Part shown: in pieces, positions 27,559 through 35,767 of the stretch
Numbering within the stretch: position 1 is the first letter of the stretch
How the letters are laid out: the number at the start of each line of letters is the position of its first letter
Translations under genes and position numbers: made by a program
Source of the DNA: Bacteroidales bacterium
GTDB lineage: Bacteria > Bacteroidota > Bacteroidia > Bacteroidales > F082
Assembly: GCA_017561025.1 (NCBI GenBank)
Contig: JAFZDU010000113.1
Location: 1-61,031 of the forward strand
Length of the DNA stretch: 61,031 bases
Direction of reading: 5' to 3'
The notes under the pieces: model-generated
Databases searched by the model: none
What the model saw: the letters and a program-made list of their open reading frames with translations, nothing else
Told to the model about the DNA's origin: nothing

Positions 27559-28776
27559 ATGAATCCTTCAATTGTTATCCTCGCTGGCGGTGGTCCAGCT
27601 CCTGGTATTAACACTGTTATCAGTACTGTTGCTAAAACTTTTTTGAAAGACAATTTCCGCGTGATAGGTCTTCATGAAGGTTATAAAAATCTCTTTAAGG
27701 CTAACCCTAAGTTCGTTGAAATGGATTTCGCTTATGCCGATCTGATTCAAAGAATGGGTGGCTCTGCTCTCCAAATGAGCCGTTACAAACCAAAAGATGA
27801 AGAATTCAACACAGATTTCTTTGTAAACAATAATGTGAAACTCTTAGTTACAATCGGTGGCGACGATACAGCTTCAACAGCAAATCGTATCTCTAAATAT
27901 TTGGCAGCCAATAATGTGAAGATTCAAAATATTCACGTACCAAAGACTATCGATAATGACCTTCCTCTTCCAGAAGGAGTTCCAACATTCGGATATTATT
28001 CAGCAAAAGAAGCTGGTGTGAGAATCTCTCAGACTGTTTATGAAGATGCTCGTACTAGCGGCAACTGGTTCCTTGTTTCTGCAATGGGCCGTGAAGCTGG
28101 TCACCTTGCTTTCGGTATGGGCGCTGCTTGTCATTATCCTATGATTATCATCCCTGAAATGTTCTACAATACAGAGGTTACTTTCGATCGTATCCTTAAT
28201 CTTGTTATCAGTGCGATGATTAAGCGTAGAATATTGGGTATCAATTATGGTGTCGCTATCATCAGTGAAGGTGTATTCCACTTCATGACAGATGATGAAA
28301 TTAACAATTCTGGTGTTAACTTCACATACGACGATCATGGTCACCCAGAACTTGGTAATGTAAGTAAAGCTCATATCTTCAATACCTTATTGCAAAAACG
28401 TATTGCTGAATTGGGTCTCTCAATCAAGAGCCGTCCTGTTGAAATCGGTTATGAAGTCCGCTGTGTTGATCCAGGTGCATTCGACTTGTTCTATTGCAGC
28501 ATCTTGGGTTATGGCGTTAAACAATTGTTCGACGAAGGTGTTTCTGGCGCTATGGTTACAGCTGACAACAAGGGTGAAGTGAAGCCATTGTATCTTAAAG
28601 ATGTAGAAGATGAAAACGGTAAAGTTAAACCTCGTCTCGTAAACATGAACGGCGAAAAGGCAAAACTCGTATTCCGTGATTGTCTCCAATATATCACACC
28701 TGCTGATTACGAAGCAGCAAAACAATTTGTCGCAAATCCAGAAGATTACGATTTCAAGAAAATCCTTAACTGGTAA
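27559..28776 (+). CDS. 6-phosphofructokinase, predicted diphosphate (PPi)-dependent
   Basis: 405 residues. The substrate-loop motif reads GGDD (100-103) where ATP enzymes have GGDG, and the catalytic motif is PKTIDND (128-134); this pair of residues marks PPi use in the PFK family. Other landmarks: ILAGGGPAPGIN at the N-terminus and SAMGREAGHLAFGMG for fructose-6-phosphate binding. It interconverts fructose 6-phosphate and fructose 1,6-bisphosphate reversibly, so it can serve glycolysis and gluconeogenesis and saves ATP. Monocistronic, with promoter and strong terminator. Codon use is that of a highly expressed gene. The donor assignment rests on the GGDD residue. Confidence 0.92.
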   Translation: MNPSIVILAGGGPAPGINTVISTVAKTFLKDNFRVIGLHEGYKNLFKANPKFVEMDFAYADLIQRMGGSALQMSRYKPKDEEFNTDFFVNNNVKLLVTIGGDDTASTANRISKYLAANNVKIQNIHVPKTIDNDLPLPEGVPTFGYYSAKEAGVRISQTVYEDARTSGNWFLVSAMGREAGHLAFGMGAACHYPMIIIPEMFYNTEVTFDRILNLVISAMIKRRILGINYGVAIISEGVFHFMTDDEINNSGVNFTYDDHGHPELGNVSKAHIFNTLLQKRIAELGLSIKSRPVEIGYEVRCVDPGAFDLFYCSILGYGVKQLFDEGVSGAMVTADNKGEVKPLYLKDVEDENGKVKPRLVNMNGEKAKLVFRDCLQYITPADYEAAKQFVANPEDYDFKKILNW

Positions 28777-28801
28777 TTATACTCTGTCCACGAATACGAA
28801 T

Positions 28802-28852
28802 ATCCACGAATCAGCATGAATAAGATTGGTGTTTGATTCGTGGATTTTTTTG
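28802..28852 (+). terminator. Rho-independent terminator of the phosphofructokinase gene
   Basis: Perfect 12-bp stem ATCCACGAATCA (28802-28813) with TGATTCGTGGAT (28834-28845), followed by seven T. The loop of 20 nt is long. The CCACGAAT word of the stem also appears in degenerate form around 49477-49516. Confidence 0.85.
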
Positions 28853-28854
28853 CT

Positions 28855-28938
28855 CACGCAAAGACGCTAAGATCGCAAAGGAGATAAGAGGATAAGCGTT
28901 ATTTGGCGTTCTCTGCGCCTTTGCGAGGGTCTTAGGTG
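28855..28938. repeat. REP-like imperfect palindrome
   Basis: CTAAGATCGCAAAGG (28867-28881) is mirrored by CCTTTGCGAGGGTCTTAG, with outer CGCAAAGACGC and inner CTCTGCGCC words pairing in alternative registers. It has no coding potential and lies between two terminators. It resembles extragenic repeats with CGCAAAGACGC words known in Bacteroidota genomes (recollection, not checked). Confidence 0.6.
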
Positions 28939-28968
28939 TTCGATTAGGGATGTGTAAAAATAAAAAAA

Positions 28969-28989
28969 GAGGGCGAATTTTTCGTCCTC
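28969..28989. terminator. Bidirectional terminator downstream of tRNA-Thr
   Basis: GAGGGCGAA (28969-28977) pairs with TTCGTCCTC (28981-28989), with seven A before and seven T after, so it works on both strands. On the minus strand it starts eight bases after the mature tRNA end. Confidence 0.85.
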
Positions 28990-28997
28990 TTTTTTTG

Positions 28998-29069
28998 AGC
29001 CGGCGGAGGGATTTGGACCCCCGACCCCGAGATTACAAATCACGTGCTCTACCGCTGAGCTACGCCGGC
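28998..29069 (-). tRNA. tRNA-Thr (anticodon TGT)
   Basis: Cloverleaf on the minus strand: acceptor GCCGGCG/CGCCGGC, D arm GCTC-AGCGGTA-GAGC, anticodon loop TTTGTAA with anticodon TGT, T arm with TCCAAAT loop, discriminator T, 72 nt. CCA is not encoded. The anticodon stem has one T-T mismatch at its middle pair. A terminator follows. Confidence 0.92.
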
Positions 29070-29134
29070 AATGCAATTACCTTTCGTTTTGCGAGTGCAA
29101 AGATACAACTTTTTTTATTACCTCCAAACTTTTT

Positions 29135-30190
29135 TTAAACTTTTTTTAATTTTTTTTGATAATTGTTTTTTATGATTAGATTTAGATTTCTGGCAGCATC
29201 CTTTAAAAGTGCCTCATTGCATGGAAAATCAATCACTTCCGTGTTTATTAGTTGGAGGGTTTCTTCTGAACATGCAGCTATGTCGCCATCGACTTCTGTA
29301 TAGCAATGTCTGAATGTTGAGCCTATTTCGAATGGTGTTTTGATTAAAATTTTCTCGTTTTTGACGTCAATAAACTCAATTTCTCCTAAAATGAAGCAAT
29401 TTTTGCTTAAAGTTATATCACTTACTTTTGCTACTAAATTGTCCTTTTTTTCTTCGTATGTAGCACTTTCTTTCAATGCAGGTGATATTATCTTTTCATT
29501 TATCATGATTAAAATCATCATGTCGTAGTCGGTGTTTTCGTTTGGAGCTATGTCGAAAGGTACTCCGTACATGGTGTTGTCGTCGAAGTCTAGGACTATT
29601 TGAGCGAAGTCTTCAGGTAAGAACAATTCTGTTTGAGTGGCCACTCTGAAGAGGATCCTTTCGCATGGCATTATGGCGAGCATCAACTTAAGCTCGTCGA
29701 TGTTGCCGTTTTGTGGGTTGATCTTGCATAGTTGATTGACAAGATAGTTGGCTTCTTTTAGATTTTCTTCGTTTATGTCTTTCAATAGATGCTTGGTCTT
29801 GGCATAAATGTAAAGTTCTGCTTTTTCCTTTGAATTGCTGATTTCTTTTTCGAGATTTAATTGCTTGAAGTTCATGGCAGACTTGATGTTGTCTGGCAAT
29901 ATCTTGATTTTGCACTGTCTGTCGTTGATGGAATTGGTTCTGTGGTAAATCTCAATCCAGATGTTTGGCTGCCCCGACTCTTTAAGTTTCATGATAGCTT
30001 TGAAATCGATTTCGTTAGCCTCGTGATATGATATTGTCAGTGCGTTGATTTGTTTGTCGCTGAGCTTGTTTTTCTTTGCTTTTGGTATAAGCTTGTCGAT
30101 GGTTTTGTCATGTTCTTTTGTGTCCTGCGCTGTGAGACATGCGGAGATAGAAAATAACAGCGAGAAAAATATAAGTTTTAATGTTTTCAT
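29135..30190 (-). CDS. Exported protein of unknown function
   Basis: 351 residues. I do not recognise the family. The signal sequence is MKTLKLIFFSLLFSISACLTAQ; ISAC fits a lipobox, so it is either a lipoprotein (Cys 18) or cleaved after AQ. The mature part is Lys/Glu/Asn-rich with mixed helices and strands, contains few cysteines, and has no T9SS tail, membrane helix or catalytic motif that I can identify. It stands alone between tRNA-Thr and a divergent polyprenyl synthase. Composition is native to the window. Confidence 0.75.
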   Translation of the reverse strand: MKTLKLIFFSLLFSISACLTAQDTKEHDKTIDKLIPKAKKNKLSDKQINALTISYHEANEIDFKAIMKLKESGQPNIWIEIYHRTNSINDRQCKIKILPDNIKSAMNFKQLNLEKEISNSKEKAELYIYAKTKHLLKDINEENLKEANYLVNQLCKINPQNGNIDELKLMLAIMPCERILFRVATQTELFLPEDFAQIVLDFDDNTMYGVPFDIAPNENTDYDMMILIMINEKIISPALKESATYEEKKDNLVAKVSDITLSKNCFILGEIEFIDVKNEKILIKTPFEIGSTFRHCYTEVDGDIAACSEETLQLINTEVIDFPCNEALLKDAARNLNLIIKNNYQKKLKKV

Positions 30191-30340
30191 TGGATAAAGA
30201 TTTTATAAAAATATTACAAATTTCGCACCAATTTTTTATCATTATTTATGCTAAAAATTGTATTTTTGAACTTTCTAAATGCATGAATAGAAAATATTCG
30301 TGAGCTGTTATTAATTATGGTATCATAAAAACAAAAAGAT

Positions 30341-31318
30341 ATGTATACAATAGATGAAATACAAAAAAAGATAAATGATTATATTGATAATCAGAAGTTT
30401 GATGGTGAACCAAAGGAATTATATGCTCCTATAGAATATATATTGCGTCAAGGTGGAAAGAGGTTGCGTCCTACTTTATGCTTGTTGGCTTGCGATCTTT
30501 TTGGCGGAAATGTGGAAGATTGTATGGTTCCAGCTGTTGCTGCCGAGATTTTCCATAACTTCACTTTGGTCCATGACGATATTATGGATCAGGCTCCGTT
30601 GCGTCGTGGAATGGAAACCATTTATAAAAAATGGGGTTCAGATGTGGCTATACTTTCAGGTGATACCATGATGATAAAGGCATTCCAATATGTGTTGAAT
30701 ACAAATAGCAAATATCGTTATGAGGTTTTCGCTGAATTATGCAAGGTTGCTTTGGAAGTATGTGAAGGCCAGCAGCTGGATTTGAATTTCGAGACTCGTG
30801 ATGACGTTACATTAGATGAATATCTTGAGATGATTCGTCTTAAGACTGCAGTTCTTCTTGGTTCTGTTTTGAAAATAGGTGCTATCGTTGCTGGTGCTGA
30901 CGAAGAAAGTCAAAAGATTATTTACGATTTTGGCGTTGATCTTGGTATGGCGTTCCAGTTGCAAGACGACGTCTTGGATTGTTATGCTGATGTTGAAGTG
31001 TTTGGTAAGATGACCGGTGGCGACATATCTGATAATAAAAAGACTTACTTGTACCTTTATGCGCTTGGTATGGCATTCGAAGAAGATGAGAAAACGCTTC
31101 GTGACTTGTTCAAAATGCCAAAGGGACGTGACGAAGAAAAGATCAAGAAGGTGCTGGAAATATATGATAAATATGCGGTGAAACATGAAGTGTTGGCAGA
31201 GATTGAAGAAATGTTCAACGTTGCTATAATGGATCTTATTACAAAACTTGATGTTGCCACAGAAAGAAAGGAAGTCTTGTTGGATTATGCTAAATATTTA
31301 TATAATAGAAATAAATAA
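30341..31318 (+). CDS. Trans-isoprenyl diphosphate synthase (polyprenyl synthetase)
   Basis: 325 residues. First Asp-rich motif HDDIMD (D79, D80, D83) followed by RRG; second Asp-rich motif FQLQDDVLD; and GGKRLRP near residue 38 for IPP binding. It makes linear all-trans prenyl diphosphates by adding IPP. The residues at positions -5 and -4 before the first motif are F and T, small or medium side chains that fit a long-chain product such as the octaprenyl tail of menaquinone, but chain length cannot be fixed from sequence. It is 71 bp upstream of the orphan regulator. Confidence 0.92.
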   Translation: MYTIDEIQKKINDYIDNQKFDGEPKELYAPIEYILRQGGKRLRPTLCLLACDLFGGNVEDCMVPAVAAEIFHNFTLVHDDIMDQAPLRRGMETIYKKWGSDVAILSGDTMMIKAFQYVLNTNSKYRYEVFAELCKVALEVCEGQQLDLNFETRDDVTLDEYLEMIRLKTAVLLGSVLKIGAIVAGADEESQKIIYDFGVDLGMAFQLQDDVLDCYADVEVFGKMTGGDISDNKKTYLYLYALGMAFEEDEKTLRDLFKMPKGRDEEKIKKVLEIYDKYAVKHEVLAEIEEMFNVAIMDLITKLDVATERKEVLLDYAKYLYNRNK

Positions 31319-31389
31319 TTAGAAAAAAAAATTAATCATCGCTAAACAATATAATCTTTCGTTAGTTTATATGACAAAAACAACTAACT

Positions 31390-32115
31390 ATGAAAACTCT
31401 TAATAAAACTTCAGTTTTACTCGTCGAGGATGATGTTGAGATGCGTTCTACGATAAGTGAGAATTTAAAAGCTGTTGACTATAAGGTATATGCTACACGA
31501 AAGAGTACAGAGGGTATCGATTTGTTCAAGAAATACGATATAGATATATGTATTCTTGATGTTGAGATGAGTGGTATGGATGGTTTTGCATTGGCTGCTC
31601 AGATCAGAATGTTGAATCCGGATATGCCAATAATATTTTTGGTCTCCAAGGGACTGTTTCTCAATATGCTTAAGGATTTTGAATATGGTGTCGATGATTA
31701 TCTGACAAAGCCTTTTAGCAATGAGGAACTGCTTCTGAGAATCAAGGCTGTCCTACGTCGTGTTGAGCGTAACGACCCTTTCTCATACACTTTAGGTAAT
31801 GTAAAAATCAATATTGGTCGTTTTGTCTTTGATGCTAAAAATATGGTCTTGGTTTTGGACGGACAGGAACAGCCCTTGACTAGAAAAGAGGCGGCATTGC
31901 TTAAAGTGTTGTACGACAATAAAAACGACCTCGTAACCCGCAAAAAAGTCCTTAAGATGATTTGGGGAAACAGCGACTATTTTATCGGACGTTCTATGGA
32001 TGTCTTCATCGCTCGTCTTCGTAAATACCTAAAAGCAGATCCTAATGTGAAGATTCTTACTGTTCATGGTGTCGGCTTCAGACTTGTGATTGCAGAGCCC
32101 GTTGCTGTGGAATGA
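31390..32115 (+). CDS. OmpR-family response regulator, RprY-like (orphan)
   Basis: 241 residues. Receiver domain 1-125 with acidic pair EDD near residue 18, phospho-acceptor Asp in CILDVEMSGMDG (about 57), and Lys in DYLTKPF. Winged-helix DNA-binding domain about 135-235 with LTRKEAALLKVLYDN and the recognition helix segment SMDVFIARLRKYLKADPNVKI. RprY-type regulators are widespread in Bacteroidota; some work with poor or no phosphorylation by an adjacent kinase. No kinase gene is next to it. Its 3' end overlaps convergent queA by 38 bp. Confidence 0.9.
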   Translation: MKTLNKTSVLLVEDDVEMRSTISENLKAVDYKVYATRKSTEGIDLFKKYDIDICILDVEMSGMDGFALAAQIRMLNPDMPIIFLVSKGLFLNMLKDFEYGVDDYLTKPFSNEELLLRIKAVLRRVERNDPFSYTLGNVKINIGRFVFDAKNMVLVLDGQEQPLTRKEAALLKVLYDNKNDLVTRKKVLKMIWGNSDYFIGRSMDVFIARLRKYLKADPNVKILTVHGVGFRLVIAEPVAVE

Positions 32116-33352
32116 AAAGGCAGCTGTCGCCATAACTCAAGAAACGGAAGTTGTTGTCGAGGGCATATTGATAGACGTCTTTCCATTTGTTGCCAATAAG
32201 TGCTGACACTAATAATAACAAGGTACTCTTTGGTTGGTGGAAGTTAGTGATAAGTGCCTTGGCTATTTTTATATTACATGAAGGTGCTATCATCAGGGCT
32301 GTGCTTGCGTGGAAAACGTCAAGCTGATGCTCTTCCATATAGCTCAATATTGAGGAAAGAGATTCTTTAGCTGATGGCAGAGATTCTCTTTCTTTGTAAG
32401 GGAACCATTGGTTGAGATGCAGGCGGCGTTCTTCGTGACCTTCTTCTATAAGCATAAGTCCGATCCAGTAGAGAGACTCCAATGTTCTCATGCTTGTTGT
32501 GCCGACAGGTATTATTGTCTTGTCGCAATTTTTTATAAGGCTTTCAATGCAAGATTTTCTTACGGCTATTGTCTCTGAGTGCATTTCGTGTTCGCCTATG
32601 GTCTCGGAAGATACCGGACGGAATGTTCCTGCTCCGACATGTAGAGTCACCTCTTCAAATGAGATGCCGTTTCCTTTTAGGTTATTTATCAATTCGTTGG
32701 TAAAATGCAGCCCTGCTGTCGGGGCAGCTACTGAGCCTTCATGTTTGGCGAAGACGGTCTGATATCGTTCTCTGTCGGATTCTTCTGCTTCACGATGCAG
32801 ATATGGCGGAAGTGGAATTTCACCTGCTGCTTCCAATATCTCGGCAAAACTCAGTTCTGCAGGTTCCCATGAAAATCTTATTGTTGAATAATTGTCGTTT
32901 TTTTCTACTCTCTCTGCGAATAGAGTTGCTTGTCGTCTCGTCGTCTCGTTGTCTTTTTGTCTTACATTGATATCTATTGCAAGCCTGTCGTTTTTCCAAC
33001 GACGTGAGTTTCCGACCAAACATTTCCACTCGGAAGGAGACTGGCTGCTGAAGGCGAGTTGATAGTCGCCATTGCCTGTTATTGGTTCCAGGCAGAATAT
33101 CTCTATGGCAGCGCCGCTTTCTTTTACAAACTGAAGGCGAGCTCTAACCACTTTTGTCTCGTTGAATATTAATAAGGAGTCTTTTGGAAGATATTCCCTT
33201 ATGTTCTTGAAATGAGACGAAAAAATCTCATTGTTTTTTAATACCAGCAACTTGGATGCATCGCGTTCGCTTAACGGATATTTTGCTATACGTTCGTCAG
33301 GAAGTGGATAGTTGTAATCCTCTATGCAAATGTTTTGAACTTCTTTGATCAT
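32078..33352 (-). CDS. queA: S-adenosylmethionine:tRNA ribosyltransferase-isomerase QueA
   Basis: 424 residues, longer than the approximately 350 of E. coli but usual in Bacteroidota. Motifs: YPLPDERIAKYPLSERDASKLLVL, LLIFNETKVVRARLQF, EIPLPPYLHREAEESDRERYQTVFAKHEGSVAAPTAGLHFTNEL (core), VTLHVGAGTFRPV and NFHQPKSTLLLLVSALIG. QueA transfers and isomerises the ribosyl part of SAM to make epoxyqueuosine in the wobble position of GUN-decoding tRNAs. It lies seven bases after a 50-residue Pmp3-like gene. The 3' ends of queA and the RprY-like gene overlap. Confidence 0.95.
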   Translation of the reverse strand: MIKEVQNICIEDYNYPLPDERIAKYPLSERDASKLLVLKNNEIFSSHFKNIREYLPKDSLLIFNETKVVRARLQFVKESGAAIEIFCLEPITGNGDYQLAFSSQSPSEWKCLVGNSRRWKNDRLAIDINVRQKDNETTRRQATLFAERVEKNDNYSTIRFSWEPAELSFAEILEAAGEIPLPPYLHREAEESDRERYQTVFAKHEGSVAAPTAGLHFTNELINNLKGNGISFEEVTLHVGAGTFRPVSSETIGEHEMHSETIAVRKSCIESLIKNCDKTIIPVGTTSMRTLESLYWIGLMLIEEGHEERRLHLNQWFPYKERESLPSAKESLSSILSYMEEHQLDVFHASTALMIAPSCNIKIAKALITNFHQPKSTLLLLVSALIGNKWKDVYQYALDNNFRFLSYGDSCLFIPQQRALQSQV

Positions 33353-33359
33353 GTCTTAA

Positions 33360-33512
33360 TCAGTTTCTGTTTAATATAACCAAAGCGGCTATCACACCTG
33401 GAATCCAGCCGCAACATGTTAATAGAAAAACGATAAGTATTGAGCCGCATCCTTGGTCTAGTACGGCTAATGGTGGAAATATTATTGATAGAAAGACTCT
33501 TAACAATGACAT
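33360..33512 (-). CDS. Small Pmp3/YqaE family membrane protein (50 aa)
   Basis: Read directly from the minus strand: ATG at 33512, TGA at 33360-33362, 50 residues. The sequence has FPPLAVLDQG after an N-terminal hydrophobic stretch and GWIPGVIAALVIL in the second helix, matching the Pmp3/YqaE (UPF0057) pattern of two membrane helices with a PPLAV motif and GWIPG. Members influence membrane potential and salt stress in yeast and plants; the bacterial role is uncertain. It is the first gene before queA (gap 7 bp) and has a -7 box at 33534-33541. Too short for usual ORF cut-offs. Confidence 0.85.
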   Translation of the reverse strand: MSLLRVFLSIIFPPLAVLDQGCGSILIVFLLTCCGWIPGVIAALVILNRN

Positions 33513-33533
33513 GACTATTCGTTTTTTATTTTG

Positions 33534-33541
33534 CAAATATA
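33534..33541 (-). promoter_or_regulatory. -7 box TATATTTG of the Pmp3-like gene and queA
   Basis: Minus-strand TATATTTGC, 21 nt before ATG 33512. It supports expression of the small gene and co-transcription of queA. Confidence 0.6.
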
Positions 33542-33679
33542 ATAAAAGAGCTAAGGCGAAATGCCGAAAGAGAAAAGATTTTTTTTAGACTTTTGCTTTT
33601 GAAAATAGGGATTATGTAGGGATATGATTATTATTGTTTTAGCTGAGAGAAAAAATATTGATATAATACGAGATGGCTA

Positions 33680-33710
33680 TTGTATAAATCGATTTTTTTT
33701 ACTACTTTTG
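33680..33710 (+). promoter_or_regulatory. Promoter of the delta-60-repeat T9SS protein
   Basis: TTG at 33680-33682 and TACTTTTG at 33703-33710 are separated by 20 nt, the expected -33/-7 layout of Bacteroidota sigma-A promoters. It gives a leader of about 40 nt, A/T-rich, ending AAAAAAAAGATG. It is the best-formed promoter in the window, fitting the codon bias of the gene it drives. Confidence 0.7.
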
Positions 33711-33756
33711 CAGCAATTTTTTTAAAGTAAGTTTAATAAATAGTAACAAAAAAAAG

Positions 33757-35661
33757 ATGAAAAAATTATTTACATTAGCACTTTTGTGCATGCTCGCTAT
33801 CTGCGGTTACTCTCAAGATCCTGGTACTTTTGATGAATCATTCGGTACTAATGGTATTGCTACATTCAATCCTTCTTCAAGATTTGACTTCATTAAGGCT
33901 GTTGTAGTACAAGAAGACGGCAAAATCATCACTGTAGGTGAAGGTCAAACAGAAGGAACTAACTACGCTGTATTCGTATCACGTCAAAACCCAGACGGTT
34001 CTCTCGATCCAACATGGGGCGCTAACGGTGGTATCTCTTACTACAAAGCAGATCCTATGGTTTACAAAAATGAAGCTTATGATGCTAAAATCGGTCCTGA
34101 CGGAATGTTGTATATCGCAGGTCATATCTATGATTCAAGCAATGGCGACAGTAGAGGTTTCGTTCTCTGCGTTGACGAAAATGGTTTCGAAAATGTTACA
34201 TACGGTGACAACGGCTATGCTATCAGCGAAAGCGGTAACGGTATCAACTATACTGGTATAGCAATCGACTCATACGGAAGATGCATCGTCTCTGGTTATA
34301 CTCAAAATGAAGCTGATACATTGTTCGTAAGACGTTATAACACTGCTGGTTTAAAAGACCCTTCATTCGGTGATAACGGTACTTTGAAAATCGCTCCTCA
34401 TGCATCATTCAGTTCATACGGCTACGCTGTAGAATGCGTTGAAAGCAACAAAATTATCGTTGGCGGTACAAGACTCGACACAGTATGGGGCTGCACACGT
34501 GCTACTCTCTATAAAGTTAAAAACAACGGTTCTTTAGATACAAGCTTCGGTACAAACGGTTATGTAGAACTCAATGTTGGCGAAGGCGCTGAACAACTCT
34601 TAGACATCGAAGTTGATCCAAACGGCAACTACCTCTGCGCTGGTCACTCATGGTTAGACAACGAACCTTATTTAAGATATGAAACATACGTAACACGTAT
34701 TACTCCAAACGGTACTATCGATACATCATTCGGTACAAACGGTTACGCTAGACTCGAACCACTCGAAAACGGTGCTAACGACTGCTACGGCATCACAGTT
34801 GCTCACGATGGTCAAATCTTCGGCGCTGTTACAGCAGAATTATGGTACGATCAATCACTCCAAGCTATGCGTATCTACGCTTTCAACTTGACAGCTGACG
34901 GTCAACTTAACGAAGACTTCGCAGGAACAGGTTATCTTCCATATAGCTTAAGCTATCCTGAAATTTATTTACGTGAAGTAGCTATGCAAAAAGACGGTAA
35001 ACTCATCGCTGGCGGTTACACATACGATGGTAACGTTAACACAGAAATGATGATTTCTCGTATCTACACAAGCGTTGAAGGTACAGAACCAGAAGATCCA
35101 TCAGAACCAGCAGGTATCGAAGTTGTTGCTGAAGCTATCGACGCTAACAACGTAAAAGTTACTGCAACTCCTAACGCTTATGCAGTAGAATATCACGTAG
35201 GTATCATCTCAAAAACTATGTTCGACCAAGTTGGTGTTGAAACATTCGCAGAAGCATTACAAGCTGACGGCAAACCTTACACAGGTGTTCAAGAAATTTC
35301 ATTCGGTGATCTTACAGAATTAACAGAATACGTTGTTATCGCTACAGCTAAAAACGCTGAAGAAGAATGGACAACAGTAACTGCTAATGTTACAACTCCA
35401 GAAGGCGAGGGCTGCGAAGAAATCATGGCTGCTAAATTCAATGTTTATCCTAACCCAGCAACATCTGTTGTTTACATTGAATCAGTTATGAACGAAACAG
35501 CTCAAGTAAGCATCGTTGACTTGACAGGCCGTTGTGTAAAACAAATCGAAACAACAGGCAACGTTTCAACAATCGCTATCGACGATATCAATAAAGGTGT
35601 TTACTTCGTTATGATTGAACAAGGTGGCAACAGCATGGTTCAAAAATTGGTTGTTGAATAA
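33757..35661 (+). CDS. T9SS-exported delta-60-repeat protein
   Basis: 634 residues. Signal peptide (MKKLFTLALLCMLAICGYSQ). Residues about 21-430 are delta-60 repeats, recognisable by DESFGTNGIATF, DPSFGDNGTL, DTSFGTNGYVEL, DTSFGTNGYARL and QEDGKIITVG/QKDGKLIAGG, predicted to form a beta-propeller. An FN3-like domain follows (about 445-548), then a type A T9SS sorting domain (about 556-634) with FNVYPNPATSVVYIESV, VSIVDLTGRCVKQI and KGVYFVMIEQG. It should cross the outer membrane through SprA and be cell-attached or released. Codon use is extremely biased (GAA, AAC, GGT, CTC/TTA, CGT), unlike most neighbours, suggesting an abundant surface protein. Function unknown. Confidence 0.9.
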   Translation: MKKLFTLALLCMLAICGYSQDPGTFDESFGTNGIATFNPSSRFDFIKAVVVQEDGKIITVGEGQTEGTNYAVFVSRQNPDGSLDPTWGANGGISYYKADPMVYKNEAYDAKIGPDGMLYIAGHIYDSSNGDSRGFVLCVDENGFENVTYGDNGYAISESGNGINYTGIAIDSYGRCIVSGYTQNEADTLFVRRYNTAGLKDPSFGDNGTLKIAPHASFSSYGYAVECVESNKIIVGGTRLDTVWGCTRATLYKVKNNGSLDTSFGTNGYVELNVGEGAEQLLDIEVDPNGNYLCAGHSWLDNEPYLRYETYVTRITPNGTIDTSFGTNGYARLEPLENGANDCYGITVAHDGQIFGAVTAELWYDQSLQAMRIYAFNLTADGQLNEDFAGTGYLPYSLSYPEIYLREVAMQKDGKLIAGGYTYDGNVNTEMMISRIYTSVEGTEPEDPSEPAGIEVVAEAIDANNVKVTATPNAYAVEYHVGIISKTMFDQVGVETFAEALQADGKPYTGVQEISFGDLTELTEYVVIATAKNAEEEWTTVTANVTTPEGEGCEEIMAAKFNVYPNPATSVVYIESVMNETAQVSIVDLTGRCVKQIETTGNVSTIAIDDINKGVYFVMIEQGGNSMVQKLVVE

Positions 35662-35684
35662 TAATCAATAAATATAAATGGAAA

Positions 35685-35716
35685 AGAGATCTTCATTCGA
35701 AGGTCTCTTTTTTTTT
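35685..35716 (+). terminator. Rho-independent terminator
   Basis: AGAGATCTTC (35685-35694) pairs with GAAGGTCTCT (35699-35708) with one G-T pair, loop ATTC, then a run of T. It ends the delta-60-repeat gene. Confidence 0.85.
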
Positions 35717-35767
35717 AAACATTTTCATGTCTTTGTTGTTTAATCATGCACTAAAAACATAAAGATT

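Noticed and set aside
27559-28776. Phosphofructokinase considered as an ATP-dependent PfkA
   Set aside because: GGDD replaces GGDG and the catalytic motif is TIDND in a 405-residue protein; ATP enzymes are about 320 residues.
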